Part shown: positions 17,250 through 25,927 of the stretch, one piece after another | Layout: each line of letters opens with the position of its first letter | Position numbering within the stretch: the first letter of the stretch is position 1 | Source of the DNA: Oceanirhabdus sp942490885 | GTDB taxonomy: Bacteria > Bacillota > Clostridia > Clostridiales > Clostridiaceae | Reading direction: 5' to 3' | Length of the DNA stretch: 64,000 bases | Assembly (NCBI GenBank): GCA_942490885.1 | Contig: CALNYT010000002.1 | Span: 4,588,001 to 4,652,000 of the forward strand | Made by a program: the position numbers and the translations under genes | Notes under the pieces: generated by a model | Database searches by the model: none | Told to the model about the DNA's origin: nothing | Seen by the model: the letters and a program-made list of their open reading frames with translations, nothing else

Positions 17250-18266
17250 TTATATGAAAATATATGAAAATGCATTAAATAAATATCCTATAATTATGAT
17301 TCCAAGAGATACTACTGTTATAAATAATGCTAATAATTTTGGTTTTACAACCTTGCTAAGCATAACCATTGAAGGTAATGATAATGCAGTTACAGCCATC
17401 ATAAATGCTAAAACTGTCCCAACTCCAACTCCTTTTCCAAATAATGCCTCTGCAATTGGTATAGTACCAAATATATCAGCATACATTGGAATACCTACTA
17501 CCGCTGCCAAAATTACAGAGAATGGATTATCACTACCTAGTACCTTCTCTATTGCTTCTTGTGGAATCCAGTTGTGAATTGTGGCTCCAATCCCTACTCC
17601 AACTAATATATAAATCCATACTCTTTTAACTATATCCCTTACTTGCCCCTTGGAAAAAGATATACGTTCCTTTCGAGTCATTTCCTCAACTTCTACATCA
17701 GTATTCTTTATATCAAGTACATATCCCTGAACATACTTTTCCATATTTAATTTATCAATAATAGTTCCACCTATTACTGCAAGAATTAATCCTACAATTA
17801 CATAGGCTAATGCAATCTTTATTCCAAAGAAAGACATCAATATTAAGAAGGATGCTAAATCCACTAATGGTGAAGATATAAGGAATGAGAATGTAACCCC
17901 TAATGGAAGTCCTGCTGAAGTAAATCCTATAAAAATAGGTATACTTGAACAACTACAAAATGGTGTGACTGTTCCAAGCAACGCTCCAAGTATATTCCCT
18001 TTTACACCTTTTATACCTCCAAGGATTTTTTTTGTTTTCTCTGGTGGAAAATAACTTTGTATATATGATATTAGAAAAATCAATACAGACAATAATATAA
18101 AAATCTTAATGGTATCGTAAATAAAGAAATGTATACTTCCACCTAATTTTTCATTAACAGGTAACCTAAATACCTTCTCAACAAGCAATCTTACAAGTTC
18201 TGAAAGCCATGTCATTTTTAGAACTTGATCATTCAACCAACTAAATAAATATGTTACTTTATCCAA
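17250..18266 (-). CDS. UPF0718/ArsP-like permease
   Basis: This 338-residue polytopic membrane protein carries the family motif TPFCSCSSIPIFIGFTSAGL near residues 101-120, followed by SFLISSPLVDLASF. A cytoplasmic loop lies near 165-210, and a second membrane half contains GIPMYADIFG. ArsP-type members export trivalent organoarsenicals; other UPF0718 members have unknown cargo. The start is TTG with an AAAGGAAG site. The gene sits between ccdA-like and thioredoxin-like genes and downstream of an ArsR gene, which favours a metalloid cargo. Confidence 0.88.
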   Translation of the reverse strand: MDKVTYLFSWLNDQVLKMTWLSELVRLLVEKVFRLPVNEKLGGSIHFFIYDTIKIFILLSVLIFLISYIQSYFPPEKTKKILGGIKGVKGNILGALLGTVTPFCSCSSIPIFIGFTSAGLPLGVTFSFLISSPLVDLASFLILMSFFGIKIALAYVIVGLILAVIGGTIIDKLNMEKYVQGYVLDIKNTDVEVEEMTRKERISFSKGQVRDIVKRVWIYILVGVGIGATIHNWIPQEAIEKVLGSDNPFSVILAAVVGIPMYADIFGTIPIAEALFGKGVGVGTVLAFMMAVTALSLPSMVMLSKVVKPKLLALFITVVSLGIIIIGYLFNAFSYIFI

Positions 18267-18297
18267 AACTATCGCTTCCTTTCATATTTTAAATTTC

Positions 18298-18957
18298 TTA
18301 TGCTTTCCATATAAAATATAAAGCAATCAAAATTAGCATTCCTCCACTAATTTTTTCAATCCGCTCTTGATACTTTGATAAAATTTGTACATTTTTCAAT
18401 AAATCCGTAAAAGTCCCTACCAATATTAGTGGAATACTTTTTCCTATAGCATAGATAAACATTAATAGCATCCCATAAATCATATTTCCTTTTTCAGCGG
18501 AATAAGCAATCATTGATGCAGTTATAGGAAGAGTACATGGTGATGCTGAAATTCCAAAAGGTATTCCAAGTAAAAACGCTCCAGCTATACCGCTCCCTTT
18601 TTGGGGTAGAATATTGAATCTTTTATTGTTAAAATCAAATTCAAATATCTTTAGCATCCACAAACCCATAACTAACAAAATAAAAGATATTACATAATTT
18701 ACAACTTTAACATCTTTGAGAATTGCTCCTATAGCTCCAGCAAATAAACCTAAAGTTGAAAGCATAAAGGCTATTCCTAATGTGAATGCAAGCGAAATGA
18801 TAAACCCACTTTTTTTTGAGTAATTTTGTTTACCATTAACATATGCAGCCACAAATGTTACTGTTGGAAGGGTGCATGGACTTAATCCACTTATTAATCC
18901 AGTACTAAAAACAAAAAATAGTATTGTAATTAAATTAGCATTTACATCAATAGCCAT
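18298..18957 (-). CDS. CcdA/DsbD-like transmembrane electron carrier
   Basis: The 219-residue membrane protein has six likely helices and two inverted SPCTLP motifs, one near residue 26 (GLSPCTLPTVTF) and one near 139 (SASPCTLPITAS). The paired Cys carry reducing equivalents across the membrane in the CcdA family. It overlaps the upstream thioredoxin-like gene by one base (TAATG), so the two are probably partners: CcdA passes electrons to the anchored thioredoxin. Confidence 0.92.
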   Translation of the reverse strand: MAIDVNANLITILFFVFSTGLISGLSPCTLPTVTFVAAYVNGKQNYSKKSGFIISLAFTLGIAFMLSTLGLFAGAIGAILKDVKVVNYVISFILLVMGLWMLKIFEFDFNNKRFNILPQKGSGIAGAFLLGIPFGISASPCTLPITASMIAYSAEKGNMIYGMLLMFIYAIGKSIPLILVGTFTDLLKNVQILSKYQERIEKISGGMLILIALYFIWKA

Positions 18958-19424
18958 TACTTTACCATCCCATCTATAATTTCTCTAACTTCACCTTCAT
19001 CAAAGAGTCCTTCAATTACTTTATAAGATTTCCCTGATGAATCCATTAGAAGAATTGATGGTATTTTTGAAATCCTATTTCCCTTTTCAATGCTTTTTAA
19101 TGCTTCTTCATCTTTTTCATCTAATATTCCTGTGTTAATAAACAATATATTTATTTTACCCTCATATTCACTCATTAGTTCATTTGCTTTTATATTATAT
19201 TCATCAAAAAACTTCTTGGTAGTTTTACAACAATCAGCATTATAAGAAAAAATAATCATGGATGGTTTATTAGACTTTTTAAAATTTTCATATTGAATAT
19301 TTAATTTCATTTTATTATGTATTAACATATCTTTTTTATGATATTGAAATATCCCTTTAAATAAAAGCACAACTAAAACTAATATTAAAACACAAATTAA
19401 AATCCTAAACTTTTTCTTTTCCAA
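18957..19424 (-). CDS. membrane-anchored thioredoxin-like protein with a CC motif
   Basis: The 155-residue protein begins MEKKKFRILICVLILVLVVL, a signal anchor, and has a thioredoxin-like domain outside. The position of the usual CxxC is occupied by NADCCKTTKKFF (adjacent Cys near residues 67-68), and a cis-Pro-like SKIPSILL is near 122. It begins with TTG after an AAGGGGG site. Translational coupling to the CcdA-like protein suggests it is that protein's redox client. The adjacent CC is unusual for a thioredoxin and may bind a metalloid instead. Confidence 0.8.
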   Translation of the reverse strand: MEKKKFRILICVLILVLVVLLFKGIFQYHKKDMLIHNKMKLNIQYENFKKSNKPSMIIFSYNADCCKTTKKFFDEYNIKANELMSEYEGKINILFINTGILDEKDEEALKSIEKGNRISKIPSILLMDSSGKSYKVIEGLFDEGEVREIIDGMVK

Positions 19425-19596
19425 TAAAAAAACCCCCTTATGATATAACCATATTCCTTTAAATATCTATATTAAAAATCAATATTTTTGTATATTATTC
19501 TTAAATTTTGAATTCAAAAATAATATATTTAGTCATATGTATATTCATAAGTTTTTTATTTTATTTCATTAGAGTAATCCTTTTAGAAATCATTCT

Positions 19597-19944
19597 CTAA
19601 ATCAAGCCTTTACATGTATCAAGATATTTTTCTGCATCTTTTATTTTTTCCATATCAATTGTAAATATTGACTCATCATCTATGTTTTCTATTATTTTTA
19701 TCAGTATTTCTTTATACATTTTTTCTTCAATACTTAATCTATAAAAAACGAATTTCTCCTGTCGTTCATCTTTTACAAATCCCATATCTCTCAATTTAGT
19801 AAGATGTTTTGATATCTTAGGCTGTGATTCCCCCATGACTCCACATATTTCACAAACACAAAGTTTCTTATGATATAGTAAAATCAGTATCCTTAAACGG
19901 GTTTCATCAGATAGTATCTTAAAAAAATCGGTTATTCTATCCAC
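19597..19944 (-). CDS. ArsR-family metalloregulator
   Basis: The 115-residue winged-helix repressor has the metal-sensing motif KLCVCEICGVMG (Cys near 29 and 31), which matches the As(III)-binding ELCVC motif of ArsR. The recognition helix is QPKISKHLTKLRDMGFV. Start is GTG with a GGAAGGGA site. The redox/permease operon begins 170 bases downstream on the same strand. Two palindromes upstream (19974-20019) are probable operators. Metalloid release from the promoter would induce the cluster. Confidence 0.92.
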   Translation of the reverse strand: MDRITDFFKILSDETRLRILILLYHKKLCVCEICGVMGESQPKISKHLTKLRDMGFVKDERQEKFVFYRLSIEEKMYKEILIKIIENIDDESIFTIDMEKIKDAEKYLDTCKGLI

Positions 19945-19973
19945 TTTATATCCCTTCCTTTCCTTTTGTTACG

Positions 19974-20019
19974 ATATGTTTATATAAACATATACACATA
20001 TACCCATATGAGTATATGT
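19974..20019. promoter_or_regulatory. two palindromes, probable ArsR operator
   Basis: A perfect 20-bp palindrome (ATATGTTTATATAAACATAT, 19974-19993) is followed by a 24-bp near-perfect one (19996-20019, arms ACATATAC / GTATATGT). Both lie 30-75 bases upstream of the arsR start. Confidence 0.65.
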
Positions 20020-20087
20020 ACATTTTACTTCTTGTTACTTTAGTTGTCAATATGATTTCTATTTAAATTCATATAAATATCAAAGAG

Positions 20088-20121
20088 GCCTTAGTCCAAA
20101 AACTCTTGAAACTAAAGCCAC
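20088..20121 (-). terminator. hairpin after the first PHP phosphatase gene
   Basis: GGCTTTAGT pairs with ACTAAGGCC (one mismatch) on the minus strand, followed by a T-rich stretch. Confidence 0.5.
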
Positions 20122-20132
20122 TTATTATGAAT

Positions 20133-20915
20133 TTATTTAATAAGATGCATCTTTCTTTTCTTATAATAAACAGGTTTCAACCCACAAGCCTCAGCCATAT
20201 CAAGTCCGAGCTTAAAGTTAACTCCAATAGCCCCAGGATAATGTGCATCAGAACCGATAGTTACAGTTTCTCCACCAAGTTCTCTAAATCTCTTATATAT
20301 CTTCATAAGTTCATCTGCAGAGGTCTTATCCCCTATCCTTCTTGTACTTATCTCCATAGATTTTTCTCTAAGGGAAACTTCCTTAAGTACCTCATCTATT
20401 AAAGGTGTATACTCACTAAAATAAAGTTCCTTATCATCATATCTAGAATACCTAGCAATATAATCAATATGAGCCAAAGAATCGATGTATTCGTTCTCTT
20501 TAACCCCTCTAATCATTGATTTCAAATATTCCTCATAAGCTTCTCTCTTAGTTTTTCCTACATAAACCTCAGCATCAAAGAACTCAAATTCATGTTTTGA
20601 AGCGTAAGGAGCATGTGTTGATCCTAGTATAAAATCAAAATCATAATTATTAACTAACTGAATATTTCTCTCAAGAGCTTCTTCTCTTAATCCTAGTTCT
20701 ATGCCAAGAAGTAACTTATCACTCCTAAGCTTTGTGTATGCCTCAAAGAACTTCTCAACATTAAAACCACTTCTATTTTTTATATAATCATTTATATCCA
20801 TATGGTCGGTTATTACTAAACCAATATCAAGCTCTTCTGCTCTTTTTATTGCGTCTATAATCTTCATATCACTATCACCAGAAAAATCTGTGTGCACATG
20901 TGAATCAAATATCAT
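20133..20915 (-). CDS. PHP-domain phosphatase, histidinol-phosphatase (HisJ) family, copy 1
   Basis: The 260-residue protein starts MIFDSHVHTDFSGD, the first metal-ligand motif of PHP hydrolases. Others are TDHMD near 37, GIELGLR near 74, STHAPY near 100 and GSDAHYPGAIG near 228. I use the ATG at 20915, six bases after GGAGGG; the ATG two codons earlier touches that site. HisJ enzymes dephosphorylate histidinol phosphate, but with a second copy at 33008-33790 and no his genes nearby the substrate is open. Confidence 0.88.
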   Translation of the reverse strand: MIFDSHVHTDFSGDSDMKIIDAIKRAEELDIGLVITDHMDINDYIKNRSGFNVEKFFEAYTKLRSDKLLLGIELGLREEALERNIQLVNNYDFDFILGSTHAPYASKHEFEFFDAEVYVGKTKREAYEEYLKSMIRGVKENEYIDSLAHIDYIARYSRYDDKELYFSEYTPLIDEVLKEVSLREKSMEISTRRIGDKTSADELMKIYKRFRELGGETVTIGSDAHYPGAIGVNFKLGLDMAEACGLKPVYYKKRKMHLIK

Positions 20916-20977
20916 TTCCATCCCTCCAAATCTATCTCTATTTTAACCTAATTTCTTCTTAATTACCAAATAAAATT

Positions 20978-21002
20978 GGCAGTTGGAAAATTTCCAACTG
21001 CC
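20978..21002 (-). terminator. terminator after the two-component operon
   Basis: GGCAGTTGGAAA and TTCCAACTGCC form an almost loop-free stem on the minus strand, just past the kinase gene stop. Confidence 0.7.
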
Positions 21003-21077
21003 TAATGTAATTATAAAATCATCATGTGTATTCATTGTGTATCCTCTATGTCATCAAAGTGTTTTTTTATTCTCTTT

Positions 21078-22880
21078 TTATTCTTTTTTTATCCCCAATG
21101 TGAAGTAAAATTCAACCCCTATGTCAGTATTCCTAACACCATATTTACTTCCATGGATATCTAAAATATTCTTTACAATTGGTAATCCAAGCCCTGTTCC
21201 CCCTAAAGCTCTACTTCTGGACTTATCTACTCGATAAAATCTATCCCATATTTTACTCATTTCTTCTTGTGAAATATGTGCACCGCTATTTTCAATATAC
21301 ACATATATTTCATCATCTTTATCTTCTGTTCTAATATTAATACTTCCATTTTCATTTGAGTATCTTAATGCATTACTGTATAAGTTAATAATCACCTGAT
21401 AAATTTTTCTTTTGTCAGCAAAAACTATTTTTTCATTTACATCAAGATATAAGCTTAATTGTTTTTCCATTTCCTGCTGTTTAAACTTTTTGCATATTTC
21501 ACTGATTACTTCTTTAATCTCAAACTCACTCTTTGAAGGTTTATAACCTTTGGCTTCTAACTTAGATAACTCCAGCATCTCTCTTACCATATCATCCATC
21601 TTTTCTATTTCATCAATTATTACATCTAAATAATAATCCCTTTTTTTCTCATATATCCCGTCTTTAATTCCCTCTGCAAATCCTTTCATAATTCCTAAAG
21701 GAGTTTTCAGTTCATGTGATACACTAGCAACAAACTCTTTCCTTATTTTATCCTGGATTCGCTCTTTTTCAATATCATCAAGTAACTTCTCATTTGCTTC
21801 TTTTAATTCTGTCATACTCTTATTAAGATTTGATGATAATATATTTAAACTAGTAGATAAACTTCCAATTTCATCTTTTGATTTAACTTTAGAAGAAACT
21901 GAAAAATCTAATTGAGCCATTTTCTTTGCAACACTATCCATTTCTAAAAGAGGCTCTGCAATTATTTTAGAATAAATAAAAGAAATTAATATTATAAATA
22001 CTACAGCTAATAAGAATAAGTATATATAATACTGCATCATTACATCTACAGCTTCTCCAATAGGTTGTAGTGATGTCATAGCAAAAATTGTTTCTATGCT
22101 TCCATCTGATTTATTAATAAGCTTCTTGAAAATAATACTTTTTACCCCTGTATCACTATTCACGTATGAGTTTGTTGCTATTTTTTCTTCAGATAATATT
22201 TCTTCTTTTAAATATATTCCATCTATATAGCTATAGATCTCTCCAATTAGATTGTTAACCCTATTATCAAAATAAAATGCATCATCAATAGAGCTATTGT
22301 TTATATAAACTATCTTTCCATTTATACTTTTAATTGGGATCTCTCCTGTATAATCCCCCATATCAATATTTTGAACTCCACCTTCATCATCAAAAGAATA
22401 ACTCATATCACCTTTTTCAATAAGATATGGCTCGATGTAAATATCGTCTTCTCCCAAATAAATACCCTCTACATATATTTCATCACCTAATTTTGGTTCA
22501 AATCCTTGAAATCCTTCATTAAACATAACTGCGTCTAAATACACTTTAAAAAATAAATTATCCTGTGTGTGAATAGTAATATTATACGGTTCATGCTCAT
22601 TTAAATATTTAGGTTCTCCAGCTTCATTCATAATGACTATTGGAACATTATTTTTTTCTGTAAATTCGTTGATTTTATTAATTGTTTGTTTTTTACTCCA
22701 TCCACCTTGCAAATAATCATCAGCAAATTTCCCAATATTTTTTTCTGTAGTACTAACCTTTGTCTTTAAGTATATTTCATCGAAAAATATTCGCTGAAAT
22801 CCCATTATAATTATTAAAAATACCATAAAAAGAGCGGAAGTAATAAAAAATAACTTAAAAACTATGCTTTTACCTTTCAT
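21078..22880 (-). CDS. sensor histidine kinase
   Basis: This membrane kinase of 600 residues has a first transmembrane helix at about 9-27, a large extracytoplasmic sensor region (about 28-280), a second helix near 282-305, a HAMP-like linker, the H box SHELKTPLG with the phospho-acceptor His near 389, and a catalytic ATPase with N, G1 (DRFYRVDKSRS nearby) and GGTGLGLPIVK motifs. It overlaps the response-regulator stop by four bases (ATGA). The signal sensed is not evident. The divergent rhodanese lipoprotein gene is a candidate target. Confidence 0.95.
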   Translation of the reverse strand: MKGKSIVFKLFFITSALFMVFLIIIMGFQRIFFDEIYLKTKVSTTEKNIGKFADDYLQGGWSKKQTINKINEFTEKNNVPIVIMNEAGEPKYLNEHEPYNITIHTQDNLFFKVYLDAVMFNEGFQGFEPKLGDEIYVEGIYLGEDDIYIEPYLIEKGDMSYSFDDEGGVQNIDMGDYTGEIPIKSINGKIVYINNSSIDDAFYFDNRVNNLIGEIYSYIDGIYLKEEILSEEKIATNSYVNSDTGVKSIIFKKLINKSDGSIETIFAMTSLQPIGEAVDVMMQYYIYLFLLAVVFIILISFIYSKIIAEPLLEMDSVAKKMAQLDFSVSSKVKSKDEIGSLSTSLNILSSNLNKSMTELKEANEKLLDDIEKERIQDKIRKEFVASVSHELKTPLGIMKGFAEGIKDGIYEKKRDYYLDVIIDEIEKMDDMVREMLELSKLEAKGYKPSKSEFEIKEVISEICKKFKQQEMEKQLSLYLDVNEKIVFADKRKIYQVIINLYSNALRYSNENGSINIRTEDKDDEIYVYIENSGAHISQEEMSKIWDRFYRVDKSRSRALGGTGLGLPIVKNILDIHGSKYGVRNTDIGVEFYFTLGIKKE

Positions 22881-23554
22881 TTACTCACCTCAAATTTATA
22901 TCCAACTCTTATAATTGTTTTAATATGTTCAGCTTGGTCCCCTAGTTTTTTTCTTAGCTTCTTTATATGAGTATCTACAACCCTTGCATCTCCGAAATAA
23001 TCGTACCCCCAAACACTATTTAAAATAGAATCTCTTGATAAGACAATCCCTTTATTCTCTACCAAGTAAAGTAATAAACTGTATTCCTTGGGTGATAAAT
23101 CAAGTTCTTCTTCATTAACTTTCACTTTATAGGCCTGTTTATTAATTTCAATTCCATTTATCCTTATATTGCCATTTTTTCCTGTATTACCATCAATTCT
23201 TTTAAATAAAGTTTTAGCTCTTGCCACTAATACCTTAGGACTAAATGGTTTTGTAACATACTCGTCAGCACCTAATTCAAATCCCAAGAGCTTATCATCT
23301 TCATCACTTCTAGCTGTCAAAATGATAATTGGAACATCAGATTTATTTCTAATTCTCTTACATACTTCCCACCCATCTAATTGTGGCATCATAATATCTA
23401 ATATTATTAAATCTACTTTGTTTAAATCAAAAACCTCTATAGCTTCTTTTCCATTTTCCGCCTCATAAACTTCAAAACCACTGGCTTTAAAATAGTCTGA
23501 CGTTATTTCTCTTATCCTTGCTTCATCCTCAACAATTAAAACTTTTTTTTCCAT
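22877..23554 (-). CDS. response regulator, OmpR/PhoB type
   Basis: The 225-residue protein starts MEKKVLIVEDEARIREI at the ATG with a GTGAGG site; a longer frame to 23599 lacks one. The receiver has the acidic pocket EDE and the phospho-acceptor Asp in LIILDIMMPQ. The C-terminal winged helix ends with DTHIKKLRKKLG and RVGYKFE. It is the first gene of a two-gene operon with the kinase. It probably binds DNA in the divergent intergenic region shared with the rhodanese gene. Confidence 0.96.
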   Translation of the reverse strand: MEKKVLIVEDEARIREITSDYFKASGFEVYEAENGKEAIEVFDLNKVDLIILDIMMPQLDGWEVCKRIRNKSDVPIIILTARSDEDDKLLGFELGADEYVTKPFSPKVLVARAKTLFKRIDGNTGKNGNIRINGIEINKQAYKVKVNEEELDLSPKEYSLLLYLVENKGIVLSRDSILNSVWGYDYFGDARVVDTHIKKLRKKLGDQAEHIKTIIRVGYKFEVSK

Positions 23555-23882
23555 ATAAACCTCACCATCTATATACTTATTTTTTAACTCTCTCATCATC
23601 TTAATAAAGTAAAACAGTCTCTTGTTTATTATCGCATTTTATTGTGTTTTCCTTGTGTACTTTTTTATTGATGTATGCTTTTACTGATGAAAAACTATAA
23701 TTTGTTATTCTAATTGAGTAAATCTTAATTTCACCAAGATAGGCCTCTATTTGTATATGTAATAGAAACTACTTTATCTATAGATAAATCAAATTGGAAG
23801 TATTGAAGGATATCATATACTATATAAATGTAATAAAAAAGTATTATTTTTAATGTTGATAAGGAAATCGGAGGCAACCATT
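23555..23882. other. divergent intergenic region
   Basis: This stretch holds the outward promoters of the two-component operon and the rhodanese lipoprotein gene. It is AT-rich, and no direct-repeat operator clear enough to name was found. Confidence 0.45.
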
Positions 23883-25271
23883 ATGATGAAAAGAAAAATT
23901 GCTTTACTTTTAGTCGCTGCAGCAATGATAGGGAATATCACTTTTACTGCTTGTGGTAATAAAGCAAATACAAATACAACAGATAAAAAGATTGAAGCAT
24001 CAGATAAGAATGAAGAGAGTCAAATAAATGAAATTTCAACTGAAGAGTTAAAGAAAAAAATAACTGAAGATAATGTAGTTGTTGTAGATACAAGAGATGA
24101 AGCTTCGTACTTAGGATGGATTCTTGATGGTGAAGAAAGAGGCGGACATATAGAAGGTGCTGTTGATTTTCCTACTTCATGGTTAGATAAAATTAAAGTT
24201 GAAGATATTGAAAAATCACTCCAAGATAAAGGAATTACTAAAGATAAAGAAGTAATAATTTATGATGTTGATGGAACCGAAAAATCAAAACTTGCAGATA
24301 AACTTTTAACTTTAGGATATAAAAATATAACAGTTTACACTGAAGGAATTAAATCTTGGGCACAAGATAAAGCACTTCCAATGGACAAACTATCAAGATA
24401 CGAGAAACTTGTTCATCCTCAATGGGTTAATGCATTAGTTAATGGAGAAAAACCTGAAACATTTGAGAATGAAAAGTACATTATAGTTGAAGTAAGCTGG
24501 GGAGATGGTAAAGACTATAAAAAAGCTCACATACCAGGAGCTATTCATCTTGATACAGGATTAATTGAAGAAGAACCATGGTGGAATATAGTTTCAGATG
24601 AAAAAATAGAAACTGTTTTAACCGCTCTTGGAGTAGATAAGGATACAACAGTTATATTATATGGAGCAGACTCAACCGCCGCTGCGCGTGCTGCTTCAGT
24701 TATGATGTATGCCGGTGTAGAAGATGTTAGACTTATGAATGGTGGATTCGCAGCTTGGACAGAAGCTGGATTTAAAACTGAAGAAGGAAATATTGAACCT
24801 ACTGCAGTTGAGAGTTTTGGAGCTAAAGTACCAGTACATCCTGAGTATGTAATTAATACAAATGAAGCGAAAGAAATACTTGCAGATGAAAATGCAGAGC
24901 TTGTATCAGTAAGAAGTTGGGCTGAATATATAGGTGAAACAAGTGGCTATACTTATATTGAACCTAAAGGACGTATAAAAGGAGCTGTTTGGGGTCACGC
25001 AGGATCAGATCCATATCACATGGAGCATTTTAGAAACATAGACAATACAATGAGAAACTATCATGAAATAGAAGCTTTTTGGAAGGACTGGGGAATAACT
25101 GCTGATAAGAAGGTATCATATTTCTGCGGTACAGGATGGAGAGCTAGTGAAACTTTCTTCTATGCTTATCTTATGGGATGGGATAATATATCAGTTTACG
25201 ATGGTGGATGGTACGAATGGAGTGGAGATACATCTAATCCGATACAAACAGGAGAACCAGATAAAAAATAA
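23883..25271 (+). CDS. triple-rhodanese lipoprotein (extracellular sulfurtransferase-like)
   Basis: The 462-residue protein starts at the ATGATG eight bases after a GGAGG site. It has a signal peptide MMKRKIALLLVAAAMIGN ending in a lipobox-like FTAC, so it is probably a lipoprotein. Three rhodanese domains follow. Domain 1 (VVVDTRDEASYLG; active loop YDVDGTEKS) and domain 2 (active loop YGADSTAAAR) lack the catalytic Cys. Domain 3 has an intact loop CGTGWRAS near residue 417. Only one domain should therefore carry persulfide; the others may be structural. The gene is divergent from a two-component system and ends at a terminator. Confidence 0.9.
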   Translation: MMKRKIALLLVAAAMIGNITFTACGNKANTNTTDKKIEASDKNEESQINEISTEELKKKITEDNVVVVDTRDEASYLGWILDGEERGGHIEGAVDFPTSWLDKIKVEDIEKSLQDKGITKDKEVIIYDVDGTEKSKLADKLLTLGYKNITVYTEGIKSWAQDKALPMDKLSRYEKLVHPQWVNALVNGEKPETFENEKYIIVEVSWGDGKDYKKAHIPGAIHLDTGLIEEEPWWNIVSDEKIETVLTALGVDKDTTVILYGADSTAAARAASVMMYAGVEDVRLMNGGFAAWTEAGFKTEEGNIEPTAVESFGAKVPVHPEYVINTNEAKEILADENAELVSVRSWAEYIGETSGYTYIEPKGRIKGAVWGHAGSDPYHMEHFRNIDNTMRNYHEIEAFWKDWGITADKKVSYFCGTGWRASETFFYAYLMGWDNISVYDGGWYEWSGDTSNPIQTGEPDKK

Positions 25272-25276
25272 ATATA

Positions 25277-25318
25277 TACAATAAAAATGTACGGGATAAC
25301 CGTGCATTTTTATTGTAT
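25277..25318 (+). terminator. terminator after the rhodanese gene
   Basis: TACAATAAAAATGTACGG and CCGTGCATTTTTATTGTA form an 18-bp stem with one G.T pair. Confidence 0.9.
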
Positions 25319-25392
25319 AATGGTAAATGCGTTGAGAATAAACATATAAATGCAACTAAATCTTTTTAATTCTATGGAAGGAAGTGAATATA

Positions 25393-25860
25393 TTGAAAAA
25401 AAGATCAGTGGGAACTATAGTTTTCGGATGGATAGTGCCCCTATTTAGCTACATATTATTTTTTATGAGTATATATCTTATTAGGTTAGTAGATGATCGA
25501 ATGGGACTTCAAAGAGATCTATTTGTGAGGAATAAAAAACTTTTTACTTCTGTTCTCTCGCCAGAGTTAGTTATTATATATAAAATACTACTTATTATAG
25601 GTGTTTTGATTTCTATATATTTTATATTTAAAGTAAATAAAGAAAATAGATCAACAATGTTTGGAAGTAAAACACCTTCTTTTAAAGCCTACTATTATGG
25701 GATTTTTTCAATATTAGCATCAATAGCAGCATTTATAATGCTATTTTTCCTAGAAAGAATTGATACACTTGCCATTCCATGGATTGTGATTTCATTGCTT
25801 ATTGCTGCTATTGTTCAATACCTTAGACTAATACAGTATATACTTGTTAATAAAAGGTAG
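25393..25860 (+). CDS. small four-helix membrane protein, unknown
   Basis: The 155-residue protein starts at TTG 25393 with a GGAAGGAAG site. The GTG nine bases upstream overlaps that site. Four hydrophobic stretches are visible (near 6-25, 57-76, 96-116 and 124-145), joined by basic loops. I recognise no family motif. It lies between two terminators and is probably expressed alone. Confidence 0.7.
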   Translation: MKKRSVGTIVFGWIVPLFSYILFFMSIYLIRLVDDRMGLQRDLFVRNKKLFTSVLSPELVIIYKILLIIGVLISIYFIFKVNKENRSTMFGSKTPSFKAYYYGIFSILASIAAFIMLFFLERIDTLAIPWIVISLLIAAIVQYLRLIQYILVNKR

Positions 25861-25878
25861 TATAACTTTAAAAATACA

Positions 25879-25927
25879 AAAAGAAACAGGCACTTGGTGT
25901 TACTTCCAAGCACCTGTTTCTTTTTAA
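25879..25927. terminator. bidirectional terminator between convergent genes
   Basis: AAAGAAACAGG-CA-CTTGG and CCAAG-CA-CCTGTTTCTTT form a long stem around a short loop, with A and T runs on both sides. Confidence 0.85.
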
